From: Streptomyces antarcticus
GTDB taxonomy: Bacteria; Actinomycetota; Actinomycetes; Streptomycetales; Streptomycetaceae
DNA: 64,000 nucleotides
Direction: 5' to 3'
NCBI RefSeq assembly: GCF_026627255.1
Contig: NZ_JAPNLM010000025.1
Location: 62,001-126,000 of the forward strand
The position numbers and the translations under genes are program-made. This document shows positions 55,063 to 63,884 of the stretch, piece by piece. Position 1 is the first letter of the stretch, and the number at the start of each line of letters is the position of its first letter. Below the pieces are notes generated by a model. That model did not search any database. It was given only the letters and a program-made list of their open reading frames with translations, and was not told where the DNA came from.

Positions 55063-55128
55063 ACACGGTGACCTTGTTCGCCCTTGGACAGATGCGCCGA
55101 CATCCTGCCGCCTTCGTCGGTCTGGCAC
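55059..55128 (+). pseudogene. ABC exporter permease, first codons only
   Basis: A GTG overlapping the ATPase stop starts MNTVTLFALGQMRRHPAAFVGLAL, typical of FtsX/MacB-type permeases. After about 23 codons the sequence becomes the antisense of a Fic/Doc gene. Confidence 0.5.
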
Positions 55129-55382
55129 TCGACGAACGGGCCGGCGATGGTGACGGGCGGCGGGGCGGTACTGGCGCTGACGCCGTTGAGCCGCAGGAAC
55201 ACGCGCATGGCGAGCCAGGCTGTGCGCTCGTTGCCGTCGATCAGCGCGTGATTGCGGGCAACGGAGTACAGCAGTTCCGCCGCCTTCTCGTGCAGCGTGG
55301 GATACAGCTCGACTCCGTACACGTGGGGTGCGGGGCCGTTCGATTGGGTTCTCCCATCGCAGCCGCCATCTGATGGGCACAT
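55129..55382 (-). pseudogene. Fic/Doc-family toxin fragment
   Basis: The minus strand encodes VYGVELYPTLHEKAAELLYSVARNHALIDGNERTAWLAMRVFLRLNG, the core of Doc-type Fic proteins. The motif HxxxDGN(K/E)R is present (HALIDGNERT). The N-terminal ~40 residues are replaced, and after VTIAGPFVE the sequence meets the ABC permease fragment. No antitoxin is visible. Confidence 0.65.
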
Positions 55383-55466
55383 GCCTCAACCACCTCCCTC
55401 AGCCGTAGGTTCGGATTGAGTGGAGGGGAATCCCGACCATGCGTCCGCCTCGTCCGCTCTGAGCAT

Positions 55467-56025
55467 CTATCCGCGTGCCAACACGCCGTGAGGGATGTGC
55501 TTCAGGTGCCCCGGTTCTCTTTCCCCCGCGTAAACGAGGTGCAGATCATGACGCGCCCGAGTAGACATCACGTAGTACGCCATGCGCAGTTCCGCCGAGG
55601 TGGGATCCGTTCCTGCGTCGGTCTCCGTGTCAGGCACCACGACCGTGTCGAACTGGAGACCCTTGGTACTGGCCCGGTGGACGATGACGACGCCGGGGCG
55701 CGACGGGTCGAGAGTCCGGTAGCGGCCTGCCGTCGCTTGCGCCGTGTACATCTGCGGCCGGAGTCGCGGGGCTTTGCGTTCCAGCCGGGTGAGGATTTCG
55801 AACTGGGCCTGGGTGGAGTGCGCTACCACTCCGATGCTGCGGCCGGGTCGCGTCTCGGCGAATCCGATCAGCAGATCCGCCAGCGCTCCTTGATGCGAGA
55901 GCTAATGCAGCCGGGGCAAAGGGCCTTCCCGCTCCGGAAGTACCGGCAGTCGCGGTCCCGTGTGGAACCTGGCGCCGAGCACGGCTGTCTGCCGGGTGTT
56001 GCGGTGGTTGGCGTCGATCTCGTGG
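55467..56025 (-). pseudogene. UvrD/Rep-type helicase C-terminal remnant
   Basis: ALADLLIGFAETRPGRSIGVVAHSTQAQFEILTRLE, HRASTKGLQFDTVVVPD (motif V-like) and AELRMAYYVMSTRARHDLHLVYAG (motif VI-like, TRAR) show a superfamily 1 helicase C-terminus, ending at 55467. Upstream in the same frame, ANHRNTRQTAVLG also fits a helicase motif, but a TAG near 55903 interrupts it. The ATP-binding N-terminal part is missing. Confidence 0.6.
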
Positions 56026-56034
56026 GGTGAGCAT

Positions 56035-57135
56035 TTACCCAAGCGACGACTCGGCCTCCTCGACACCGCGTTCCGCCCAGCGCAGGGCCTCGTCCGGGCG
56101 GCCCGCGGTGTCCAGTTCGCGGGCGATGAGCAGATGGGTGCTGCCGTCCGGATCGAGGTCGGCCGCGTGGACGGCGACCACGGCGTCCACGTCGCCGCCC
56201 GCCTTGGCCAGGCGCTCCATCAGGTACTTCTCCGCCCAGCCCGTGCGGTTGCCGCGCCACGCCTCGGCCGCCAGTCGCCGTACGGTGGCCATCCCCTGTG
56301 CGCCGAGGACTTCCTCGTAGTCGAGGGGGTCGATGCCGGTGAGATCGTCCACGTCGCCGAGCAGGTGCTCGACCAGCCAGGGCGCCAGCTCCCCGGGGTC
56401 GGGCGGCGTCGCACGGCACGCGTCCAGGTGGGCCTCGGCCAGCTCGGCGCCGACCTCGCCGAGGCGCCCGTCGGAGTCGTCGATGCTCTCCTGTACGGCG
56501 TGCAGGAGGCGCATCGCCTCCCGCGCGAGGGAGAGCGCGTCGGCGGCCCGGCCGGCGGAGGTCAGCGCGGTGATCGCGGACACGGCCTGCGCTGCCTGGT
56601 CGCCGTAGGCGCGGGCGTCGGCGTACTCGACATATCCGTACTGGGCGAAGGGGCCGATGTCCAGGAGCTCGCGGACCCGGGCCCGGACCTCGTCGAGATC
56701 CCCGCGGGCACTGGCGGCGCGCAACTCCAGGCGGCGGCGCAACTGCGGGTCCTCGCCGAGCTGTTCCCTGACGAGCGCGAGCAGCTCCTCCCTGGACAGC
56801 GCCGCCAGCCACGCGTCCAGGCGCCGGGTGCGGGACCGGGCCCGGGTGCGCTGCCCCGGCAGGCTCTCCGCGCGGGACAGCGCGGTCAGCCCGACCGCGA
56901 CCAGGTGCTTGCAGAAGTTGCCCTCCAGGCCGTACGGGCAGTCGCACTCTCCCGAGGGCGCGTCGCCTCCGTCGAGGGACAGCTCCACCGCGTAGGGGTG
57001 CGTCCCGTGCACGGTGGCGGTGACCCAGCCGTCACCGACCTCGGTGACGGTGACGGCGTCCAGATACTCTTGGGCCCTCTCGAAGGAGCGCCGGCCGGCG
57101 ATCGCGCGCAGGCCCGTCTCGGTGAAACCGGTCAT
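56035..57135 (-). CDS. SWIM zinc-finger protein, possibly 3'-truncated
   Basis: 366 residues. The SWIM motif CxCx(n)CxH is ECDCPYGLEGNFCKHLVAVGL at residues ~63-83. The rest is helical TPR-like (ELRAASARGDLDEVRARVRELL, WAEKYLMERLAKAGGDVDAVVAVHAADLDPDG). Relatives in actinomycetes usually run on for several more helices; here the frame ends EEAESSLG right at the junction with the helicase remnant, so the last part may be lost. SWIM proteins bind DNA or protein. It directly precedes the Wadjet operon in position but is 124 bases downstream of its last gene. Confidence 0.75.
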   Translation of the reverse strand: MTGFTETGLRAIAGRRSFERAQEYLDAVTVTEVGDGWVTATVHGTHPYAVELSLDGGDAPSGECDCPYGLEGNFCKHLVAVGLTALSRAESLPGQRTRARSRTRRLDAWLAALSREELLALVREQLGEDPQLRRRLELRAASARGDLDEVRARVRELLDIGPFAQYGYVEYADARAYGDQAAQAVSAITALTSAGRAADALSLAREAMRLLHAVQESIDDSDGRLGEVGAELAEAHLDACRATPPDPGELAPWLVEHLLGDVDDLTGIDPLDYEEVLGAQGMATVRRLAAEAWRGNRTGWAEKYLMERLAKAGGDVDAVVAVHAADLDPDGSTHLLIARELDTAGRPDEALRWAERGVEEAESSLG

Positions 57136-57259
57136 CTTCCCATCCTCTCTCCTGCCTTCGGCCTCTCTGGACGGCTCGCGGTTCCCGATGCGCTCGGAGC
57201 GGCCATGTCCGCCGACGGGCTGACACCGCCGGGTCTTCGCCCCGGCACGCGGGTCGTCG

Positions 57260-58528
57260 TCACGCGAGGTCGGTCAGCAACGCGTCGAGGACCGTCTCCT
57301 CCTCGACGCGGACGCCCAGTTCCAGGAGAGCCTGCGGCAGGGCCGGGTCCCAGGGAGCCTCAGCCGGCCGGCCGGCGAGTGGCAGGCCCTCTGGACCCGC
57401 GAGCGCCACCGCCGCGCGGTAGTCAGCGGCCGTGTAGCGCCACGGCTGCCAGGGGACGCGGCGCCGCAGTGCGGAGGCGATGCGCAGGCCGCCCCAGTCG
57501 AAGTCTCCGTGGTAGAGAAGTGCCGCTCCGCCCTCGTGCAGACGGCGCAGGAGGGCAAGCGCTGCGGCCGACGGCTGGCCCTGAAGGCAGACCAGCGGCG
57601 CGGAGTGCGGCCCGTGCCGATCGGCTGCCGCCGCCAGCACCGCCGGGTTCTCGCAGATGCGGATGGTCGCGTCGGACACCTGGGGAGAGTGGCGTACGAG
57701 CTGCCGCAGCGTCAGAACGGAGGGCTCACCCGCCGCTGCCATCCAGTCCAGGGCAGGCGTGCCCCGCAGGTTCAGGGTGAGGACCGTCGAGGACAGCTCG
57801 TCGCGGAGCAAGCCCGCCGATGCCCAGGCCTCCCGGCGCCATTCGGCGCCGGTGCCGTCGGGGAAGCCGGTCAGCGCACGGATACCGGCCAGGGTGACGG
57901 TGGCCGGCGGAGTGCCGTCGTCCAGGGCGTGGGCGCTGCCGAGGACCCTGGCCGCAAAGGCAGGAAGCGAGACGGGAGGGTCCGCGGGGAGGGCGCGGAG
58001 GGCGGTGGCGGCCTGGCCGAGCAGGGCCTGAGCTGCGACAGGCGTGCCGGCGAGGCGTCGTACCAGGCCGTCGCCGCGGATCCTGGCGGCCCAGACGGCG
58101 AGGGCCGGGACCTCCTGCGCGAGGGCTTCGAGCGGGGCGTACGCGGCCTGCCACGCCCGGTCCTCGGCCTGACGGGCGGGGCCGAGCGGAACGACCGGCC
58201 CGGTGAGTACGGCCACGGCGGCGGTGAGTCCGTCGGGACTGATGCCCGAGCGGCGCAGGATCGCGTCCACCTCGTCGAGCCGGACGGTCACGGAGAGCCC
58301 GCTGCCGGGAGAACGGCCCAGCAGCCGCTCGGCCGCCACCCGTTGGGCCGCGGTGGGCGCGCCGAGGGAGACCGGGCCGGTGAGGGACTGCTCGCGCTCC
58401 AGGCGTCGGCGTGCCCGGTCAACCAGCCAGTGGAGTTCGGGGGTGCCCAGCAGACGACGCAGCCGGTCGGCGTCGACCGGGGCAGCGTCGACCGGGGCAG
58501 CGTCGACCGGGGCAGCGTCGGATGTCAC
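57260..58528 (-). CDS. jetD: Wadjet JetD: toprim-type nuclease subunit (TIGR02679)
   Basis: 422 residues from GTG 58526-58528, overlapping the jetC stop. The N-terminal ~270 residues correspond to DUF3323. The C-terminal DUF2399 is a topoisomerase VI/toprim-like fold with acidic residues E293 (ICENPA) and D342/D344 (YHGDFDWGG), plus a late acidic pair near 410. JetD is the subunit that cuts plasmid DNA extruded by the SMC complex. A 15-base triplicate repeat gives an APVDA run at residues 6-20. A 95-codon copy of its 3' end sits at 38549. Confidence 0.92.
   Translation of the reverse strand: MTSDAAPVDAAPVDAAPVDADRLRRLLGTPELHWLVDRARRRLEREQSLTGPVSLGAPTAAQRVAAERLLGRSPGSGLSVTVRLDEVDAILRRSGISPDGLTAAVAVLTGPVVPLGPARQAEDRAWQAAYAPLEALAQEVPALAVWAARIRGDGLVRRLAGTPVAAQALLGQAATALRALPADPPVSLPAFAARVLGSAHALDDGTPPATVTLAGIRALTGFPDGTGAEWRREAWASAGLLRDELSSTVLTLNLRGTPALDWMAAAGEPSVLTLRQLVRHSPQVSDATIRICENPAVLAAAADRHGPHSAPLVCLQGQPSAAALALLRRLHEGGAALLYHGDFDWGGLRIASALRRRVPWQPWRYTAADYRAAVALAGPEGLPLAGRPAEAPWDPALPQALLELGVRVEEETVLDALLTDLA
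58471..58515. repeat. three exact 15-base tandem repeats in jetD
   Basis: CGTCGACCGGGGCAG occurs three times in a row, encoding the Ala-Pro-Val-Asp-Ala run at the JetD N-terminus. The unit is a multiple of three, so copy number can vary without a frameshift. Confidence 0.9.
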
Positions 58529-61500
58529 GTCCACAGAGGCTCCGCTCCCACCGCTTCCTCCTGCGGGGCCGGCTCCGCGTTCCGCGACCGCACCGGGTCC
58601 TCTCGGCGCAGCCGCCGGTTGCCGTCCCATTCCCAGCGGGTGACGAGTACCGCCGCCACCTCGTCGATCCGCGAGAGCTGCGCGATGGCGACGCCGGGCA
58701 CCTGCGGATAGCAGGCCCACTCCCGTTCGCTCGTCATCACCACGTCCAGGTCGAACGCGTGCAGCAGGCCGAGGCACTTGGCACGCGAGTCGTCGTCCAC
58801 TCCCGCGAATGCCTCGTCGAGGGTGACCAGGCGGGGCGCGTACGGACTGCCGGCGCTCGCATAGTGCGAGGAAGCCGCAGCGAACAACGGTACGGACACG
58901 GCAAGGACCCGCTCGCCACCCGAGGCCGGGCCGGTGGCCGGGACCCAGCGGCCGTGCTGATGCCGTTCGACCCCGAATTCGTGCCAGGCCCGGTAGTCGA
59001 GCGCGGCGGTGAGGTGTTCGAGCCAGCTGCCGGAGGTGTCGTCCGTCTGCTGCCGGGCGATCTGTGTCTGGAGGAACTCACCCACCGCCGCCCGGTCCTC
59101 CGGGGTCCAGGCGTCGGCGGACTGGCGCAACCGCTCACGGGCGGCGGCGAGACCGGAGGGGGCCTTGCGGGAGGCCCGCCAGACCAGCCGCAGCTTCATC
59201 CCGGTGGAGGTGGGGCGGTCCTCCAGTTCACCGTTCATGTCGCGCACCTGCCGTTCGGCGGCCCCGATGAGTTCCTGGAGGGTGCCCGCGACCTCGGTGA
59301 TCAGATGGGTTTCGAGGATCTCCCGCTCATGGGCGGAGAGGATGCGGGTGAGTTCGCCGACTTCGGCGGTGAGTGCCTCGGCGAGCTCTGGTACGGCGCG
59401 CTCACGGCCCTGGTAGACGATGTCGACGACCATGCCGTCCTCCACCATCCGGGCGGAGGCGGTGTGCCCGTGCCGGGAGAGGGTGTCCTGCAGGGTTTTG
59501 TGTTCCTCGCTCAGTCGTCGCTGTACGCGTTCCCAGGCGCTGTCCGAGTCGTCGGTCGACGCCAGCCCGGACTCGATGGCCCGGGCGAGCGTGATCGCCG
59601 GGGTGGCCGCCCAGGGGGCGTCCCCCTCGGCCGGCATCGGAAGGTCGGGCAGGGCGACCGCGATCAAGCCGGTAGCGGTGAACCGCTGGAGCCCCGCGAT
59701 GGCTTCCGCACGTGTCCCCGCTGCTTCCGCGAGGTTCTTTTCCAGACGCTCGATATGGCCTTCGGCCTTGCTCGCCTCCCGGTCGGCCTCGCCGTGGCGC
59801 TGCCGGGTGATCCTCTGGTCCGCCTCGCAGGCCCGCAGGGCTTCGGCGGTCTCGGTGAGCCGGCGTTCGAGTTCGGCGACGGCCGCGCCGACGGTGGAGC
59901 GCAGCGTGGTGTGGCGCTCGTCGGCAGCCACCGCCTCCCGCCCGGCCTCATCGGCGCGCAGGGTGAGTTCGGCGGTCCGCTCCCCGGCCTGCGCGGCCTC
60001 GGCGCGTTCCTCCTCGGCCTGGAGGACCGCCTCACCGCGTTCGCGCAGGGTCGGCCACAAGGCGGCCAGGGCCACGGCGAGGGAACCAAGGGCCCGGCGC
60101 ACCTCGGCCAGGGCGGCCCGGTCGGCGGGCAGACCGAGTTCGGCCGTGGTCCCCGCGAGTTCGGTGGCGGCCGCTTCGGCCCGCCCGGCCGCCTCCGCCA
60201 GGTCGGCGACACGCCCCTCACGGCGCATGCGAGTCCGACGCACCGACTCGACGGCAGCGGCCACCTGGGCGTGCGCCCGGGTGAGAGGGCTGTCGTCGGG
60301 TACACCGGCCAGCTCGGCATCGAGGGTGCGGCGGCGTGCGGCCACAGCTGCGGACTGCGCCGTGACCGTGTCCGACTCATGCTGGAGCAGGTCGAGTTCA
60401 GCATGCAGAGTGGCGATGCGAGCCCGCCGCGCCGCCTCCCGCGCCCCCTCCCCGACGTACTCGGCGACGGGCTTGGCCCAGCGGCCGGTCAGCGCGCCGA
60501 CCCGGAAGCGCCCGTCCGACCCCACCCAGGTGCCCGCTCCGCCGTCCTCTCCCGCGCCGATGGCGGCGAGCAGCCGTGCCACCGTGTCCTCGCCCACCGC
60601 CGCGGCCTGCGCATCGCCACTGTCCACGGCCGGGCGCAGCAGCCCCCCGAGCGAGGGCCCGGCCACTGGCCCGGTCATGGGAGCGAGGAGTACGTCGTGC
60701 CCGTCTGCGGCGAGGGCGGAGCCGTCGGGAAGCACCCAGGCGTCGAGCAGTCCAGCGGCTTGCAATGCCGCCTCCAGTCCCGCGCGTTCCGGTTCGGAGA
60801 GGCCGTCGTGGAAGTCCACCAGGCGCCACAGTGGTGCGCCCGAGAGCCGCTCGCGCAGGCCGGGCGTGCGGCTGAGCGGCGGTCGGGGACCTCGTCGGCC
60901 GCCTGCCTCCAGCGTGGTGAGTTCCTCGCGGAGCCGGTCGACGCGTACTGCCAGCTCCGTCGTCCGGCGCGCTGCGTCGGCCGCCTCGTCTGCCAGTTGC
61001 GCCGAGGTCGCGCTGTGGGCTCGTACCGCGTGCACGCGGGCCGGGTAGGGCCCGTCGAGGTGTCGCGTCCAGTCCTGGAGTTCGTCGAGCAGGCCGACCG
61101 GGTCGGGGTAGGTCAGCTGTGTGCAGGCGCGCGCATGTTCTCGTACGTCGTCCAGCAGCGCCTGCCCCGCCCGTGCGGCTGCTTCCTCCGCCTGGCCCTG
61201 CTCCGCAGTGGTCTGGTCGAGGTCGGCATCCGCCTCGTCGAGGCGGACGGATGCCTGCCGCTGCCCCTGGGCCGCCCGCTCAGCCTTCTCTGCGAGATCC
61301 TCCGCGTGGGCGAGCGCACGATGCCCGCGGTCCATCGACTGCTCCGCCGCGCGCCGCAGTTCAGGCCACGGCAGCCCGTCATCCCCCGGCAGGTCGATCC
61401 GTGCGGCAGCGGCCGCGTCCCGTGCTGTGCGGAAGGTGTCCTCGGCCAGCCGGTGAGCGGCGCGCAGCCGGTTTTCGGCCGTGCCGAGCCGCCCGAGTGC

Positions 61501-62649
61501 CCGGGAGTGCAGGCCCGCCGCCTGGTCCAGGTCGTCCCTGGCCTGGTTTCGGGCGCGGTCGGTTCGCTCCGCCTCCTTGGCCGCTTGCTCCAGCTCCCGG
61601 GCACTGCGCATCTCGGGGCCCTCGCGCAGGGCCGCGTCCTGGGCCCGCAAGCGCGCCTGGGTCTCTTCCAGGGCGGCGATCCGTTCTTCTGCCGCCGCCC
61701 GTGCCTCCTGGGCACGGGTCTGCTGGGCCTGTGCCTCGGCGAGGTCCCGCTGGAGGTGTTCGTAGCGGGAGTGCTCCCCGCGTGGGATGCGGGCGCGTCG
61801 GCGGGTGACGATCCGGGCGTAGCGCCGGTAGTGGTCCAGGAAGGCTGTGGCCGCCCGCTCGGCGGCGGAGGCGGCCATCAGTTCCTCCTTCTCCTCGTCC
61901 AGGGAGCGGAAGGCTTCGGCCACATCGGCGATGACCGCCTGGTCCATGGGCGGCAGCGCCTCGGTGAGGGCTCGGGACAGGGCTGCCTCGTTGGGGCGTT
62001 TGGACAGTTGCGGCTGGCGGAGCTGGATGAGCAGGTCGACCAGAGCGCCGTACCGTTGCTCGCCGAGTCCGAAGAGTGCCTCGTCGACGGCCCTGCGGTA
62101 GGTCTTGGCCTGGTCGTACACCATGCCGTGCGCGGCGACTGCCTCGGCGAGCCGGTCCCTGGACAGGGCCGTGCCGGTGGCGTCGAGCAGGCTGAGGGAC
62201 GTCTCGGCGGTGGCCCCCGGTCCGTGGTCGACGCGCTGGCTGGTGAGCGCGAACCAGTGGCGTGCGATGCCCCGTCCGCTGACCGCCTTGAGTCCGCAGA
62301 GCAGCGTACGGAAGTGCTGCTCGCCGGTGGTCTCGTCGAGCCTGCCGAACTCGATCCAGGTGTAGCCGAGCCGCTCGGAGTGCGGATGCTCGCCGCCGAG
62401 CAGCAGGTTCCACTCCATCCGCTTGCCCGGGTCGCCGTCGGGCTCGACCCGGCGCGAGCTGAGGTCCCCGTCGAGCAGGAAGGGCAGGGTCAGGGCGAGC
62501 ACCTTGGACTTGCCGGTGCCGTTGTTCCCCCGCAGCAGCAGCCGCCCGTCCCTGAAGTGGAACTCCTCCACGTCGTAGTGGAAGAGGTCGACGAGTCCGA
62601 TGCGCAGGGGCTGCCAACGGGAACGCAGGGGATCGGGAAGGCGGGTCAC
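58525..62649 (-). CDS. jetC: Wadjet JetC: SMC/MukB-like ATPase (TIGR02680)
   Basis: 1374 residues. The N-terminal ATP-binding head has Walker A GNNGTGKSK at 41-49. Two long coiled-coil arms flank a central hinge at roughly 650-760 (GRRGPRPPLSRTPGLRERLSGAPLWRLVDFHDGL). The C-terminal head has the signature SGGER from 1243 and Walker B LVTLDEAFAGVD at ~1273-1284. It is the loop-extruding motor of the Wadjet complex, distinguishing small circular DNA from chromosome. Its start overlaps the jetB stop (ATGA), and its stop overlaps the jetD start (GTGA). Confidence 0.93.
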   Translation of the reverse strand: MTRLPDPLRSRWQPLRIGLVDLFHYDVEEFHFRDGRLLLRGNNGTGKSKVLALTLPFLLDGDLSSRRVEPDGDPGKRMEWNLLLGGEHPHSERLGYTWIEFGRLDETTGEQHFRTLLCGLKAVSGRGIARHWFALTSQRVDHGPGATAETSLSLLDATGTALSRDRLAEAVAAHGMVYDQAKTYRRAVDEALFGLGEQRYGALVDLLIQLRQPQLSKRPNEAALSRALTEALPPMDQAVIADVAEAFRSLDEEKEELMAASAAERAATAFLDHYRRYARIVTRRRARIPRGEHSRYEHLQRDLAEAQAQQTRAQEARAAAEERIAALEETQARLRAQDAALREGPEMRSARELEQAAKEAERTDRARNQARDDLDQAAGLHSRALGRLGTAENRLRAAHRLAEDTFRTARDAAAAARIDLPGDDGLPWPELRRAAEQSMDRGHRALAHAEDLAEKAERAAQGQRQASVRLDEADADLDQTTAEQGQAEEAAARAGQALLDDVREHARACTQLTYPDPVGLLDELQDWTRHLDGPYPARVHAVRAHSATSAQLADEAADAARRTTELAVRVDRLREELTTLEAGGRRGPRPPLSRTPGLRERLSGAPLWRLVDFHDGLSEPERAGLEAALQAAGLLDAWVLPDGSALAADGHDVLLAPMTGPVAGPSLGGLLRPAVDSGDAQAAAVGEDTVARLLAAIGAGEDGGAGTWVGSDGRFRVGALTGRWAKPVAEYVGEGAREAARRARIATLHAELDLLQHESDTVTAQSAAVAARRRTLDAELAGVPDDSPLTRAHAQVAAAVESVRRTRMRREGRVADLAEAAGRAEAAATELAGTTAELGLPADRAALAEVRRALGSLAVALAALWPTLRERGEAVLQAEEERAEAAQAGERTAELTLRADEAGREAVAADERHTTLRSTVGAAVAELERRLTETAEALRACEADQRITRQRHGEADREASKAEGHIERLEKNLAEAAGTRAEAIAGLQRFTATGLIAVALPDLPMPAEGDAPWAATPAITLARAIESGLASTDDSDSAWERVQRRLSEEHKTLQDTLSRHGHTASARMVEDGMVVDIVYQGRERAVPELAEALTAEVGELTRILSAHEREILETHLITEVAGTLQELIGAAERQVRDMNGELEDRPTSTGMKLRLVWRASRKAPSGLAAARERLRQSADAWTPEDRAAVGEFLQTQIARQQTDDTSGSWLEHLTAALDYRAWHEFGVERHQHGRWVPATGPASGGERVLAVSVPLFAAASSHYASAGSPYAPRLVTLDEAFAGVDDDSRAKCLGLLHAFDLDVVMTSEREWACYPQVPGVAIAQLSRIDEVAAVLVTRWEWDGNRRLRREDPVRSRNAEPAPQEEAVGAEPLWT

Positions 62650-63884
62650 GGCTTGCTGGCCTTTCGCTGCGCGGGCATACGTGCGGTGCCGGGTTCGAGT
62701 ACGACGGTCTCGCCGACCGCGTACCGGGCGAGGGCCGGGCGGGGCGCCACACCGTGGGCGGTACGGGAGACCAGCCCGAGCGCTGCGAGCCGGGCGACGG
62801 CCTGTTCCACGAGCTCGGCTTCCATGCCGGGCTCCCGCGCGGACTTGGCCCAGAATCCGCCGTGTTCGGCGGCGAGTTCCCGGACTCGGAACGCCAGCCG
62901 GTCGGTGGCGACGGGGCCTCCCGCCGCCGCCAGGTGCTCGGCGAGCAACAGCGTGATGTGACCGTGGGTTCCCTGCTCGGGCATCCGGACGTCGGTGAGG
63001 TCGTCGTCGGGGTCGACCATCGCGATGCCTTCGGCCCGCACCTCGGGGACCAGGCCGGTCAGCTCGGTGATGCGGGCGGTGAGGAAGCCCCGCTGCCGGG
63101 TGAGGTAGCCGAGCTCGGCGTCGGTCAGCTCGTCGTAGTACAGGACCGGCCCGTCAAGGAGCCTGCGGGTCAGCGAGCGCCGCATCGCGCGGAAGCGCAG
63201 TTCGTCGCTGTCCAGAGCGGTCTCGGCGATGAGTTCGGCGAGGCGCTCATCAAGAGTCCCGGCGTGCACGGTGGAGGGGCCGCGGCGCGCGGCGAGCAAC
63301 CCGGCCAGCACACGCCGTTCCACGTCGTACAGGACATCGCCGGCTCCGCTGACGTAGGCCTCCTCGTCGCCGGCCACGCGCCGCAGCACGCCGAGGCTGA
63401 GCAGGAGCCGTACGACGGCGGCGAGGTCGAGGCGCTCGTCGCGCCGGTCCAGAGTGAACTGGATGCCCGCCCGGGCGAGGTGAGGGTCGGCGGCGTCGAG
63501 AACGACCTGGTCGGCGAGGCGGCCGAGTGCGATCTGGGCCTCGCCGCGTTCGAGGGCGGCGAGGGCGAGACAGAGCAGGACGTAGCGGCGCCGTGTGAAG
63601 GGGGCGGCTGCACGGGTCGCCTCACGCGCGGGGTGCGTGGGGTCGCTGAGGACACCGGGTATCTTCCGCAGGCGAGCCGCCTCGGCATCCGTCTGGAGGG
63701 ACCACCCGGTGTTGCGGTCGAACCATTCGCGCAATTCGGAGGCGTGCCGGCGGACAAGGCGGAACTCGTCGGCATATCGGCCGTGGGCGAGCAGGAGAGG
63801 TTGCTTGAGCAGGGCGCGAGCCGCCTTGCGAACGTCGGCTGCGTGCTGGCCGTCGAGCACCTCGGCGAGCGGGGTGCTGTTCAT
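62646..63884 (-). CDS. jetB: Wadjet JetB: TIGR02678/DUF2398 kleisin-associated subunit
   Basis: 412 residues matching TIGR02678. The N-terminal helices include ADVRKAARALLKQPLLLAHGRYADEFRLVRRHASELREWFDRNTGW. The middle has TRRRYVLLCLALAALERGEAQIALGRLAD. The C-terminal winged helices have LTRRLLDGPVLYYDELTDAELGYLTRQRGFL and THGHITLLLAEHLAAAG. It corresponds to the MukE-like KITE subunit that helps bridge the kleisin and the SMC heads. It overlaps both neighbours by four bases. Confidence 0.9.
   Translation of the reverse strand: MNSTPLAEVLDGQHAADVRKAARALLKQPLLLAHGRYADEFRLVRRHASELREWFDRNTGWSLQTDAEAARLRKIPGVLSDPTHPAREATRAAAPFTRRRYVLLCLALAALERGEAQIALGRLADQVVLDAADPHLARAGIQFTLDRRDERLDLAAVVRLLLSLGVLRRVAGDEEAYVSGAGDVLYDVERRVLAGLLAARRGPSTVHAGTLDERLAELIAETALDSDELRFRAMRRSLTRRLLDGPVLYYDELTDAELGYLTRQRGFLTARITELTGLVPEVRAEGIAMVDPDDDLTDVRMPEQGTHGHITLLLAEHLAAAGGPVATDRLAFRVRELAAEHGGFWAKSAREPGMEAELVEQAVARLAALGLVSRTAHGVAPRPALARYAVGETVVLEPGTARMPAQRKASKP

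Noticed and set aside
58411-62961. 1516-codon plus-strand frame opposite jetC
   Set aside because: Antisense shadow; jetC carries Walker A, signature and Walker B motifs on the other strand.
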